A stretch of 64,000 bases of DNA from Prevotella sp. (GTDB lineage: Bacteria > Bacteroidota > Bacteroidia > Bacteroidales > Bacteroidaceae): the NCBI GenBank assembly GCA_017557405.1, contig JAFYYV010000033.1:1-64000 (forward strand), read 5' to 3'. The translations under genes were made by a program, and so were the position numbers. Below the pieces are notes generated by a model. That model saw only the letters and a list, made by a program, of their open reading frames with translations, ran no database searches and was not told the origin of the DNA. Positions 25,378 through 32,974 of the stretch are shown in pieces (within the stretch, counting starts at the first letter, position 1; each line of letters begins with the position of its first letter).

Positions 25378-26595
25378 ATGTTGAAAGGTAAGAAAATAGT
25401 GTTGGGCATCACTGGCTCTATAGCCGCCTATAAAGCATGTCTCATCGTGCGCCTGCTCATCAAGCAAGGCGCCGAGGTGCAGGTGGTCATCACTCCAGCT
25501 GGAAAGGAGTTCATCACACCTCTGACACTCTCCACTTTGACACGAAAGCCCGTCATCAGCGAATTCTTCTCGGGTCGCGACGGCACGTGGAACTCGCACG
25601 TTGATTTGGGTTTGTGGGCAGATGCGATGCTTATCGCCCCCTGCACAGCCAGCACGATGGGGAAAATGGCAAACGGAGTAGCCGACAACATGCTCATCAC
25701 CACCTACCTTTCAATGAAAGCTCCCGTATTCATTGCGCCCGCTATGGATTTGGACATGTACGCCCACCCCAGCACGCAAGAGAGCATGAAGAAACTCATT
25801 TCCTACGGAAATTACATCATCGAACCGCAAAGCGGTTTTTTGGCTAGTGGATTGGAAGGAAAAGGTCGTATGGAGGAACCCGAGCGAATCGTTGAATACC
25901 TCGATACCGTCCTCTCTCCCAATTACCAACGCCTGAAGGGAAAGAAAATCATGATAACGGCAGGCCCCACCTACGAGAAAATCGACCCTGTTCGATTCAT
26001 CGGTAACTATTCAAGTGGAAAGATGGGATTTGCCCTTGCTAAAGAATGTGCTCGTCAAGGTGCTGATGTGACCTTGATAACAGGACCTGTCGCACTCAAG
26101 ACAACTTCTACGAATATTCACCGAATAGACGTGGAGAGTTGTGAGGAGATGTATCAGTCAGCTATCAACGAATTCCCAAAGGCCAATGCCGCCATCTTGT
26201 GCGCTGCTGTTGCTGATTTCCGACCTGCCGACATCGCCGACAAGAAAATCAAGCGTGAGAACAACGACTTGGTGATTCGATTCCAACCTACACACGACAT
26301 TGCGGCCGTATTGGGGAAGATGAAGAACGTCGACCAGATTCTTGTAGGATTCGCATTGGAAACCAACGACGAAGAGACACATGCACGTCAGAAACTCGAA
26401 AAGAAAAACCTCGATTTCATTGTGTTGAACAGCTTACGAAATGAAGGCACCTGCTTCCAAAGCGATGAGAACCAGATTTGCATTATCTCGAACGATGACC
26501 TGCGCGAATACCCTCGCAAGAAGAAGTCGGAAGTGGCTGCTGACATCATCGATGAACTCTTCAATCAATTGGAGAAGAAAGGAGAAAACAAATAA
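25378..26595 (+). CDS. coaBC: Bifunctional phosphopantothenoylcysteine decarboxylase / phosphopantothenate-cysteine ligase
   Basis: The 405-residue fusion makes 4'-phosphopantetheine in coenzyme A synthesis. The CoaC flavoprotein half (1-185) begins VLGITGSIAAYKA, has His74 in WNSHVDLGLWAD and the FMN/substrate segment APAMDLDMY. The CoaB half begins near ITAGPTYEKIDPVRFIGN and includes FSSGKMG-like YSSGKMGFAL and AAVADFRP; K289-type lysines follow in KIKRE. Both activities look intact. panC and panD, the earlier pathway steps, are at 53-54 kb in this window. The gene is 16 nt after the exonuclease gene. Confidence 0.94.
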   Translation: MLKGKKIVLGITGSIAAYKACLIVRLLIKQGAEVQVVITPAGKEFITPLTLSTLTRKPVISEFFSGRDGTWNSHVDLGLWADAMLIAPCTASTMGKMANGVADNMLITTYLSMKAPVFIAPAMDLDMYAHPSTQESMKKLISYGNYIIEPQSGFLASGLEGKGRMEEPERIVEYLDTVLSPNYQRLKGKKIMITAGPTYEKIDPVRFIGNYSSGKMGFALAKECARQGADVTLITGPVALKTTSTNIHRIDVESCEEMYQSAINEFPKANAAILCAAVADFRPADIADKKIKRENNDLVIRFQPTHDIAAVLGKMKNVDQILVGFALETNDEETHARQKLEKKNLDFIVLNSLRNEGTCFQSDENQICIISNDDLREYPRKKKSEVAADIIDELFNQLEKKGENK

Positions 26596-26606
26596 ACACA
26601 ACAGAT

Positions 26607-27509
26607 ATGAAGAAACTTCTTTGCGTCATTCTCATGTTGGTAACGGTGATTGGAAGCCAGGCACAAGAGTTGCAAGCGAAAATCACCATCAACCACAGGC
26701 AGATTCAAGGAACTGACAATAGCGTGTTCGAGAGTCTGCAACAGACATTGGAGCAGTTCGTAAACGACCGCCAATGGACGAACCTCCAATTCCAAAAGAA
26801 TGAACGGATTGTGTGCAATTTCAACATCACAGTCACTAAATACGACAAAGACAACAACATCTTCACCTGTAACGCCTTGATACAGGCCAACCGACCTGTT
26901 TACAACTCCGCCTACACTACCACCTTATTAAATAATAAGGACAACGACTTCAATTTCCAATTCTCTCAATTCGACCAACTCGAATGGAACGAAGAGGTCA
27001 TTGACAACCAACTAACGGCGCTCTTCGCCTACTATGCATTCCTCATCATCGGTCTCGACCTCGATTCGTTCTCCCCAATGGGAGGCGAGGACGTGCTACA
27101 ACGATGCATGAACTTGGCGAACAATGCACAAAACCTGAACTTCACAGGCTGGAAGGCTTTCGAGAACGACCGCAATCGCTTCGCTTTCATTAACGATTAT
27201 CTTGATGGTGCCATGCAACCCTTCCGCCAATTACAATATGATTATTATCGCACAGGTCTTGACGAAATGGCTAATAACGTAGAACGAGGTCGTACGAACA
27301 TCACGACAGCCATTGAGAATGACCTGAAGAAATGCCACGAAGACAAACCTTTGAGCCTTCTTCCGCAGATTTGGACAGATTACAAGCGTGACGAACTCGC
27401 CAGCATCTACCAAGGAAAAGGCACTCAAAAGGAGAAAGAGTCGGTATACGACATTCTTTTTGGCATCAATGCCAGCCAAAATAATGCCTGGCAGAAAATA
27501 AAGGAATAA
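26607..27509 (+). CDS. DUF4835 family secreted protein (PorD-like)
   Basis: The 300-residue protein has a signal peptide (MKKLLCVILMLVTVIGSQAQ) and then the DUF4835 pattern: LQAKITINHRQIQGTDNSVF, NITVTKYD, and a central block around AYYAFLIIGLDLDSFSPMGG. DUF4835 proteins are annotated as PorD in type IX secretion, but the role is not well defined; I would call it a periplasmic or outer-membrane-associated protein of that system. The placement between coaBC and recN (gaps 11 and 3 nt) is a familiar Bacteroidota arrangement as I recall it. It fits with the sorting-domain protein at 10700. Confidence 0.8.
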   Translation: MKKLLCVILMLVTVIGSQAQELQAKITINHRQIQGTDNSVFESLQQTLEQFVNDRQWTNLQFQKNERIVCNFNITVTKYDKDNNIFTCNALIQANRPVYNSAYTTTLLNNKDNDFNFQFSQFDQLEWNEEVIDNQLTALFAYYAFLIIGLDLDSFSPMGGEDVLQRCMNLANNAQNLNFTGWKAFENDRNRFAFINDYLDGAMQPFRQLQYDYYRTGLDEMANNVERGRTNITTAIENDLKKCHEDKPLSLLPQIWTDYKRDELASIYQGKGTQKEKESVYDILFGINASQNNAWQKIKE

Positions 27510-27512
27510 CAC

Positions 27513-29180
27513 ATGATCAAACAACTCTATATCAAGAATTTCACGTTAATCGACGAACAAACCACCACGTTTGACGCTGGATTCTCCGTTATCACTGGTG
27601 AGACAGGCGCGGGCAAGAGCATCATCCTCGGCGCAATTGGTTTGCTTCTTGGAAATAGAGCCGATATCAAACTCATCAAAGCCGACAAAGACCGTTGTGT
27701 GGTGGAAGCCCACTTCGACCTCAGCAAATACGACCTCCAACCCTTTTTCATAGATAACGACATCGACTATGATGCCCAAGATTGCATTGTCCGTAGGGAA
27801 ATCAACATCAACGGGAAAAGTCGCGCATTCATCAACGACACACCTGTTTCATTGGCACAGATGCGCGAACTGGGTGAACAATTGGTCGACATTCATAGCC
27901 AACACCAAAATCTTTTGCTCAACAAGGAAGACTTTCAACTCGATGTGCTCGACACCATCGCCCAAAATGTCAAGCAGAAAGATGCATATACGAAGGTATT
28001 CAACAACTATAAGTCCGCTAGCAAACAATTGGAGGAGTTAAAGGTTGAAATCGAAAAGAACAAGGCCAACGAAGACTTCCTTCGCTTTCAATACGACGAA
28101 CTTCATTCTGTCCAACTCAAGAGCGGAGAACAGGAGGAATTGGAGCAACAGAGCGAGATGATGAACCATGCGGAAGACATCAAGACGGCTCTCTATTCCG
28201 TTGAAAACATTCTCGATAACGAGCAAACTGGCATTGTGGGGCAAATGCGCTCCATCACCACACAACTGAACAACATCGCCAATGTCTTCCCCTCCATCAG
28301 CGAACTTTTGGAGCGCGCAGAGAGCAGTAGAATTGAATTGAAAGACATCGCACAAGACGTCAGTCGCAAATTGGAGCAGGTGGACTTCAATCCTCGTCTG
28401 CAAGAGGAAATCAACCAACGCCTCGACACCATCTATTCTCTCCAACAGAAGCACCATGTGGCGACTGTTGACGAACTCATCGACCTGCACGACCGAATGG
28501 AAAAGTCGTTGAATCAGATTGAGAACAGCGATGAACAACTCCAAACACTTGAGAAGCAAGTCAACGCCCTCCATTCATCATGCGTGGAGAAAGCCCGTGC
28601 ACTCACCAAGACTCGCACACAAGCCGCTCTAACCGTTGAGAAGGAGATGCAGAAATACCTTGTTCCACTCGGCATTCCTAATGTGCGTTTCCAAGTGCAA
28701 ACCTCCGCTAAAGACCTATCTGCAGATGGTGCTGACAAGGTAGCGTTCCTTTTCAGCGCCAACAAGAGCACACCCATGCAACCTGTCAGTCAAGTGGCCT
28801 CAGGAGGTGAAATTGCGCGAGTGATGCTTTCGTTGAAAGCAATGATTAGCGGAGCGAAAAAGCTCCCCACCATCATCTTCGATGAAATCGATACTGGTGT
28901 CAGTGGTCGCGTAGCTGAGAAGATGGCGCAAATCATGCACGACATGGGAGCCAACAATCGCCAAGTCATCAGTATTACCCACTTGCCACAAATCGCCGCG
29001 ATGGGTAATGCGCACTATCGTGTGACAAAGGAGGAAACCAAGCATGGAACCATTAGTAACATGGCTCTGCTCACTCCTGAGGAAAGAATCAACGAAATAG
29101 CGCAAATGCTCAGTGGAAGCGAAGTTACGCAAGCTGCCATTAGTAACGCAAAAGAGCTTTTGAAAAGCAATGGCAACTAA
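27513..29180 (+). CDS. recN: DNA repair protein RecN
   Basis: The 555-residue SMC-like ATPase acts in double-strand-break repair. The N-terminal half-ATPase has Walker A GETGAGKS (29-36) after LYIKNFTLIDE. Two long heptad-rich coils (about 150-210 and 290-370) flank the middle, and the C-terminal half has the signature VASGGEIARVML and Walker B PTIIFDEIDTGVSG followed by QVISITHLPQIAAMG. The length is typical. It starts 3 nt after the DUF4835 gene and is therefore co-transcribed. Confidence 0.96.
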   Translation: MIKQLYIKNFTLIDEQTTTFDAGFSVITGETGAGKSIILGAIGLLLGNRADIKLIKADKDRCVVEAHFDLSKYDLQPFFIDNDIDYDAQDCIVRREININGKSRAFINDTPVSLAQMRELGEQLVDIHSQHQNLLLNKEDFQLDVLDTIAQNVKQKDAYTKVFNNYKSASKQLEELKVEIEKNKANEDFLRFQYDELHSVQLKSGEQEELEQQSEMMNHAEDIKTALYSVENILDNEQTGIVGQMRSITTQLNNIANVFPSISELLERAESSRIELKDIAQDVSRKLEQVDFNPRLQEEINQRLDTIYSLQQKHHVATVDELIDLHDRMEKSLNQIENSDEQLQTLEKQVNALHSSCVEKARALTKTRTQAALTVEKEMQKYLVPLGIPNVRFQVQTSAKDLSADGADKVAFLFSANKSTPMQPVSQVASGGEIARVMLSLKAMISGAKKLPTIIFDEIDTGVSGRVAEKMAQIMHDMGANNRQVISITHLPQIAAMGNAHYRVTKEETKHGTISNMALLTPEERINEIAQMLSGSEVTQAAISNAKELLKSNGN

Positions 29181-29226
29181 AGGAAATAGTAATAACAACC
29201 AACAGACATACAACAACAATCACGAA

Positions 29227-30897
29227 ATGAAGATCATTAAATATCCAATTCTCACATTCATTCTTTTGATGTTCGCATTGAACATCCAAGCTCAATCAGA
29301 CGCTGTCAAACGCGCCGCGAAATCCATCTTCACTCTCACCACTTTCAACCAAGACGGTTCTATTCTCGCCTCTAGTCATGGTGTATTTGTAGGTAAGAAT
29401 GGCGAGGCCATCGGCACATGGACGCCCTTTGTGGGCGCAGCCAAAGCAGTGGTGGTTGACATCGACGGCCAGCAACACAACGTTGACGCCATCTATGGAG
29501 CCAACGAACTCTACGATGTCTGCAAATTTCGCGTTGATTGTACATCTCAACCCATCGCCATCGCTCAAAAGCCATCGAAAGGCGGAGATAAGGTGTGGTT
29601 GGCCGAATATGCTATGAAGAAGGCACGATTCAAGCAATTCGCAATCAAGGATGTGGAGAACTTCATGGAACAATATGCCTACTACATCTTTAACGACAAC
29701 GCTCCCGAAAACGCCACCAGTAGTGCCTTCATCAACCAAAATGGTGAACTTATAGGCATTCTCCAGCACTCCAAGAACAACACAGAAGTATATGCCACCG
29801 ATGCCCGTTTCATCAATACTTTCGAGCCTAAAGGACTTACCTTCAACGAAGCCGCTTTGAAGCAGTCGGGCATTCCCGTCGCCCTACCCTCAGACTTGAA
29901 CAACGCACGCTTGACGCTTATGGTGTCGGCCGAGAAAAACGACTCGCTAGTGTATCAGAAATACATCAACGACTTCATCCGCCAGTTCCCCTCGGAGTGC
30001 GATGGATACGTGGCAAAAGCCCGATTGTATGTCGACAAGAACGATTTCGATGCTGCAGCCGCCGAGATGGAGAAGGCCATTCAGAACGTCACCAACAAGG
30101 ACGAGGCCCACTCAAGTTACTCCACCCTCATCTATCAGAAACAGATACTCAAGCCCAACGAAGCCTACGAGCCTTGGTCGTTCGAGAAAGCGCTTGAAGA
30201 GGCCCAACAAGCTAACTCCATCAACCCCACACCTACCTACAAGCATCAGGTAGCCCAAGTGAAATACAGTCTTGGCAACTACCAAGAAGCCTATGACACG
30301 TTTATGGAACTCGCTAAGAGCGAGATACGCAATGGGGAATTCTTCTATGAAGCCGCCCAATGCCAATCACAACTACAGGCACCACGCGAGACAATCATGG
30401 CCCTGCTAGATAGCGCCGTCAACGTGCAACCAGAGTCGAGTGTCGCCGCTCCCTACTACCTTGCACGAGGAAGAATGTACGACCAAGCAGGCGAATACCG
30501 CTTGGCTTTGAGCGACTACAACAAATACGACACGTTAACCTACGGCCGTTCCACACACGACTTCTATTATCTGCGCTTCAAGTGCGAATCGAAAATACGC
30601 CATTACCAACAAGCTTTGAACGATATTGCACACGCCATCCTTCTCAACCGAGGTGAGTCACTCTACTATGCGGAGATGGCTTCCATGCAGTTGCGTGTCA
30701 ACCAGCCCGAAGACGCCATTATAACATGTAACATGTGCCTCGAAATAGAACCCGAATACCCCGACCCATATATCGTGAAGGGCATCGCCTTGAATAGCTT
30801 GAACCGCAAGGAAGAAGCGAAAGCGGCATTCACCAAAGCGAAAGAACTGGGCGATGAACGTGGCGAAGAGATGCTCAAGAAATACAAACTCGAATAA
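29227..30897 (+). CDS. Secreted trypsin-fold pseudoprotease fused to TPR repeats
   Basis: I prefer ATG 29227 over 29170 because it opens a clean signal peptide (MKIIKYPILTFILLMFALN ending QAQ) and lies outside recN. The 556-residue protein then has a trypsin/DegP-like domain (about 25-190) in which the histidine position (normally TNxHV) reads GTWTPFV and the serine loop GNSGG reads ATSSA; only an Asp in YDVCKFRV fits. It is thus probably not a protease. Residues 240-550 are about eight TPR-type helical pairs (LYVDKNDFDAAAAEMEKA; ALNSLNRKEEAKAAFTKA). A periplasmic scaffold role is inferred. Confidence 0.75.
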   Translation: MKIIKYPILTFILLMFALNIQAQSDAVKRAAKSIFTLTTFNQDGSILASSHGVFVGKNGEAIGTWTPFVGAAKAVVVDIDGQQHNVDAIYGANELYDVCKFRVDCTSQPIAIAQKPSKGGDKVWLAEYAMKKARFKQFAIKDVENFMEQYAYYIFNDNAPENATSSAFINQNGELIGILQHSKNNTEVYATDARFINTFEPKGLTFNEAALKQSGIPVALPSDLNNARLTLMVSAEKNDSLVYQKYINDFIRQFPSECDGYVAKARLYVDKNDFDAAAAEMEKAIQNVTNKDEAHSSYSTLIYQKQILKPNEAYEPWSFEKALEEAQQANSINPTPTYKHQVAQVKYSLGNYQEAYDTFMELAKSEIRNGEFFYEAAQCQSQLQAPRETIMALLDSAVNVQPESSVAAPYYLARGRMYDQAGEYRLALSDYNKYDTLTYGRSTHDFYYLRFKCESKIRHYQQALNDIAHAILLNRGESLYYAEMASMQLRVNQPEDAIITCNMCLEIEPEYPDPYIVKGIALNSLNRKEEAKAAFTKAKELGDERGEEMLKKYKLE

Positions 30898-30956
30898 GAC
30901 ACTCCTATTAGCGTTGAACAAACATCGCGCGCGCGTTGAACATTATTATATACACT

Positions 30957-31244
30957 ATGAACAAGCAAAAGAACACTACAAAGAAACCAACGAACACGAC
31001 TAGAAAAGTGCTGACGATTCTGGTGTGCGTGCTGGCCGTCGCCTGCCTACTTATATTCTTCAAGCCCGTGAAGAACGAGGATGTCTATGTGCTGAAAGCC
31101 AAGTCGCTCCACGACACGAAAGTCACCCTTAGAACAGCTAAAGAGATGATGGGCCAAGAGATCTCCGAGAAAGAGAAATGTGGAAGCGAATGCCCTATCT
31201 GCCACCGTCTCCGTTGGCGCGTGAAGAGAAAGTTGGGGATTTGA
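30957..31244 (+). CDS. Small single-span membrane protein with a Cys-rich C-terminus
   Basis: Starting at ATG 30957, the 95-residue product has a basic N-terminus (MNKQKNTTKKP), one hydrophobic span (VLTILVCVLAVACLLIFF) and a soluble tail ending CGSECPICHRLRWRVKRK. The three cysteines and histidine could form a small metal or redox site. In orientation the basic N-terminus should be cytoplasmic, placing the cysteines in the periplasm. No family is recognised. The preceding 59-nt gap contains two copies of GCGTTGAAC. A TTG 21 nt upstream is a less likely start. Confidence 0.65.
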   Translation: MNKQKNTTKKPTNTTRKVLTILVCVLAVACLLIFFKPVKNEDVYVLKAKSLHDTKVTLRTAKEMMGQEISEKEKCGSECPICHRLRWRVKRKLGI

Positions 31245-31306
31245 AGAAGATACTACCACCTAAACTATTCATTATTATTCACTATAACCTATAAACCATT
31301 ATTCTT

Positions 31307-32248
31307 ATGAAAAAGAGACTTTTGACAATCCTGACGCTTGCTTTCGCATTGAGCGCAAGCACGTATGCACAACCTGCCACCACCGTCCTCGAAGATGGTG
31401 GCACTGGTCCCTACAAAGCTGTGGTTTACGAAGCAGAGGGCTTCGCCGAGCACACCATCTTTGCCCCTAAAGACCTATCGGCCTTCAGCGCCAAGAAACC
31501 TCTGCCCGTGCTCGTATGGGGTAACGGTGGATGCGCCAACTCGCCACGCGGCCACGAGAAGTTTCTCAACGACATCGCCTCCTATGGTTATCTGGTGCTC
31601 GCCACGGGCGTAATGCCCAAGGAAGAGGCTCCACGCCGTATGGGAATGGGAATGGGAATGGGTATGGGCAGCCAGTCGCGCTCTGAACAACAAGTAGAGT
31701 CGATGGACTGGGCTTTCGCTCAGAATGCTGACAAGAACAGCCCCTTCTACCAGAAAATCGACACCAAGAACATCTGTATCTCGGGAATGTCGTGCGGTGG
31801 TCTGCAAGCGCTCTTCAACTGCTTTGACGAGCGTGTCACCTCCATCATGATCTGCAACAGCGGATTGTTTGAGCAGCCTGAGGGCGACGAAGGTGGCGCC
31901 AATGCCCGTCGTATGCCTGGTATGCCCAGCGTTCCCAAGAAGAAGCTGGCAGAAATCCACTGCCCCATCATCTACATCCTTGGTGGTGAGACCGATATCG
32001 CTTACAACAATGGTATGGACGACTTCAAGCGCATCAACCATGTGCCCGCCATCGCTGTCAATCTGCCGGTAGGACACGGTGGAACCTACAACCAACCTCA
32101 CGGAGGTGAGTTCGCCATCGTAGCACGTGCATGGCTCGACTGGCAACTCAAAGGCAACAAGGAAGCCTCGAAGATGTTCGTTGGCGACAAACCGGCCATC
32201 CTCCAGCGTCCTGATTGGACACTCCAGAAAAACGACAAAGTAAAGTAA
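31307..32248 (+). CDS. Secreted alpha/beta hydrolase (dienelactone-hydrolase/chlorophyllase-like)
   Basis: The 313-residue precursor has a signal peptide ending TYAQ (residue 21). The hydrolase core shows a strand-plus-oxyanion region LPVLVWGNGGCANSP, the nucleophile elbow ISGMSCGG with Ser162, an acid candidate in GGETDIAY and His in GHGGTYNQPHGG. The substrate is unknown; related secreted hydrolases act on esters or polysaccharide side groups. Residues 112-121 are five Met-Gly pairs encoded by five tandem hexanucleotides, in a loop before the nucleophile. Array C and a terminator follow. Confidence 0.8.
   Translation: MKKRLLTILTLAFALSASTYAQPATTVLEDGGTGPYKAVVYEAEGFAEHTIFAPKDLSAFSAKKPLPVLVWGNGGCANSPRGHEKFLNDIASYGYLVLATGVMPKEEAPRRMGMGMGMGMGSQSRSEQQVESMDWAFAQNADKNSPFYQKIDTKNICISGMSCGGLQALFNCFDERVTSIMICNSGLFEQPEGDEGGANARRMPGMPSVPKKKLAEIHCPIIYILGGETDIAYNNGMDDFKRINHVPAIAVNLPVGHGGTYNQPHGGEFAIVARAWLDWQLKGNKEASKMFVGDKPAILQRPDWTLQKNDKVK
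31640..31669 (+). repeat. Hexanucleotide microsatellite inside the hydrolase gene
   Basis: Five hexamers, three ATGGGA then ATGGGT and ATGGGC, encode (Met-Gly)5. Unit loss or gain would keep the frame and alter only loop length. Confidence 0.85.
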
Positions 32249-32267
32249 GGTCGTTTTAAATAATCGT

Positions 32268-32370
32268 CATTGTGGCCCTTTGAGCCTGTCAAAGCACCCT
32301 TTTGACCGTGTCAAAGCTATCTTTTGACCGCGTCATTCCATATCTTTGACAATGCCATTGGGCCACAATG
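32268..32370. repeat. 22-nt tandem palindromic array C
   Basis: Arms at exact 22-nt steps are CTTTG 32278, TTTTG 32300, TTTTG 32322, CTTTG 32344 and CAATG 32366, alternating with CATTG 32268, CAAAG 32290, CAAAG 32312, CATTC 32334 and CATTG 32356. Spacers alternate 7 and 5 nt. The ends form an 11-bp inverted repeat, CATTGTGGCCC at 32268-32278 and GGGCCACAATG at 32360-32370, so the whole array can close as one structure. It follows the hydrolase stop by 19 nt. Confidence 0.88.
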
Positions 32371-32382
32371 GCGTTTCTTTTT
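32354..32382 (+). terminator. Intrinsic terminator formed by the last unit of array C
   Basis: GCCATTG at 32354-32360 pairs with CAATGGC at 32366-32372 around a five-base loop, followed by a T-rich run. It should end the hydrolase transcript. The stem uses the last arms of the repeat array. Confidence 0.8.
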
Positions 32383-32431
32383 CATCGCTTCCCCCTTAAA
32401 CCCTTTATTCATGGGGAGGCTCAAAATCTCT

Positions 32432-32797
32432 GTGACAATTGGGACAATTAGACACCCGTTTTTTACACGGTCGAAAAACTTTGAACATTCTTACACCTAA
32501 AGGTATAAGCGTTTTGGAAAAACGATTAGAAGATTGACCATTGAGCATTGAATTCCGAGCTCAGAGGGGGCTTTCAAATAGGTGGTTTTTCAGTCAAAAA
32601 TAGAGATGGAAACATCTAAATCTATCTATATAGATATATAAATGTATATATATACTATAATATATATGTTAATATATATAATTATTATTAATTATTATTA
32701 ATTAATTATTGTAACTTGATTGATAATCAACTCTATGCGCGAATAACTCAAAATCGGGGCACGAAAAAAAGAGGTGTCTAATTGTCCTAATTGTCAC
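32432..32797. repeat. 25-bp inverted repeat pair upstream of clpC
   Basis: A 25-nt sequence at 32432-32456 (GTGACAATT, GGGACAATT, AGACACC) recurs inverted at 32773-32797 with one mismatch. Each arm itself contains ACAATT twice. The 316 nt between are non-coding and very AT-rich, with a long TA-repeat at about 32615-32710. No open frame is convincing. The rest of the 726-nt gap 32249-32974 holds array C, its terminator and a clpC promoter box. It could be a dead or non-autonomous element or a regulatory structure. Confidence 0.75.
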
Positions 32798-32929
32798 ACG
32801 CACCAAACAGAAACCATAGGGCAAAGGCGAAGAGGAAATGGAAGTGTTATCTTTTTGGCACAATGTTTGCTTTTTGATGTATAACGAAAGAAATTTGTCA
32901 GATTTATCGTCTGTTTCAAACGAATTCAT

Positions 32930-32937
32930 TAAATTTG
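32930..32937 (+). promoter_or_regulatory. Bacteroidota -7 box upstream of clpC
   Basis: TAAATTTG matches the -7 consensus 38 nt before the clpC start codon. No TTTG occurs at the standard distance upstream, so the promoter may need an activator or use another sigma factor. Confidence 0.5.
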
Positions 32938-32974
32938 CAACGTAAACATCAACTTTTAAGGTAAAGAGATTAAC

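Noticed and set aside
32615..32710. Replication origin suggested by the AT-rich tract
   Set aside because: No DnaA-box cluster was seen there, dnaA is not nearby and dnaN is almost 10 kb away in a different unit. The tract is simple TA-rich sequence between inverted repeats.
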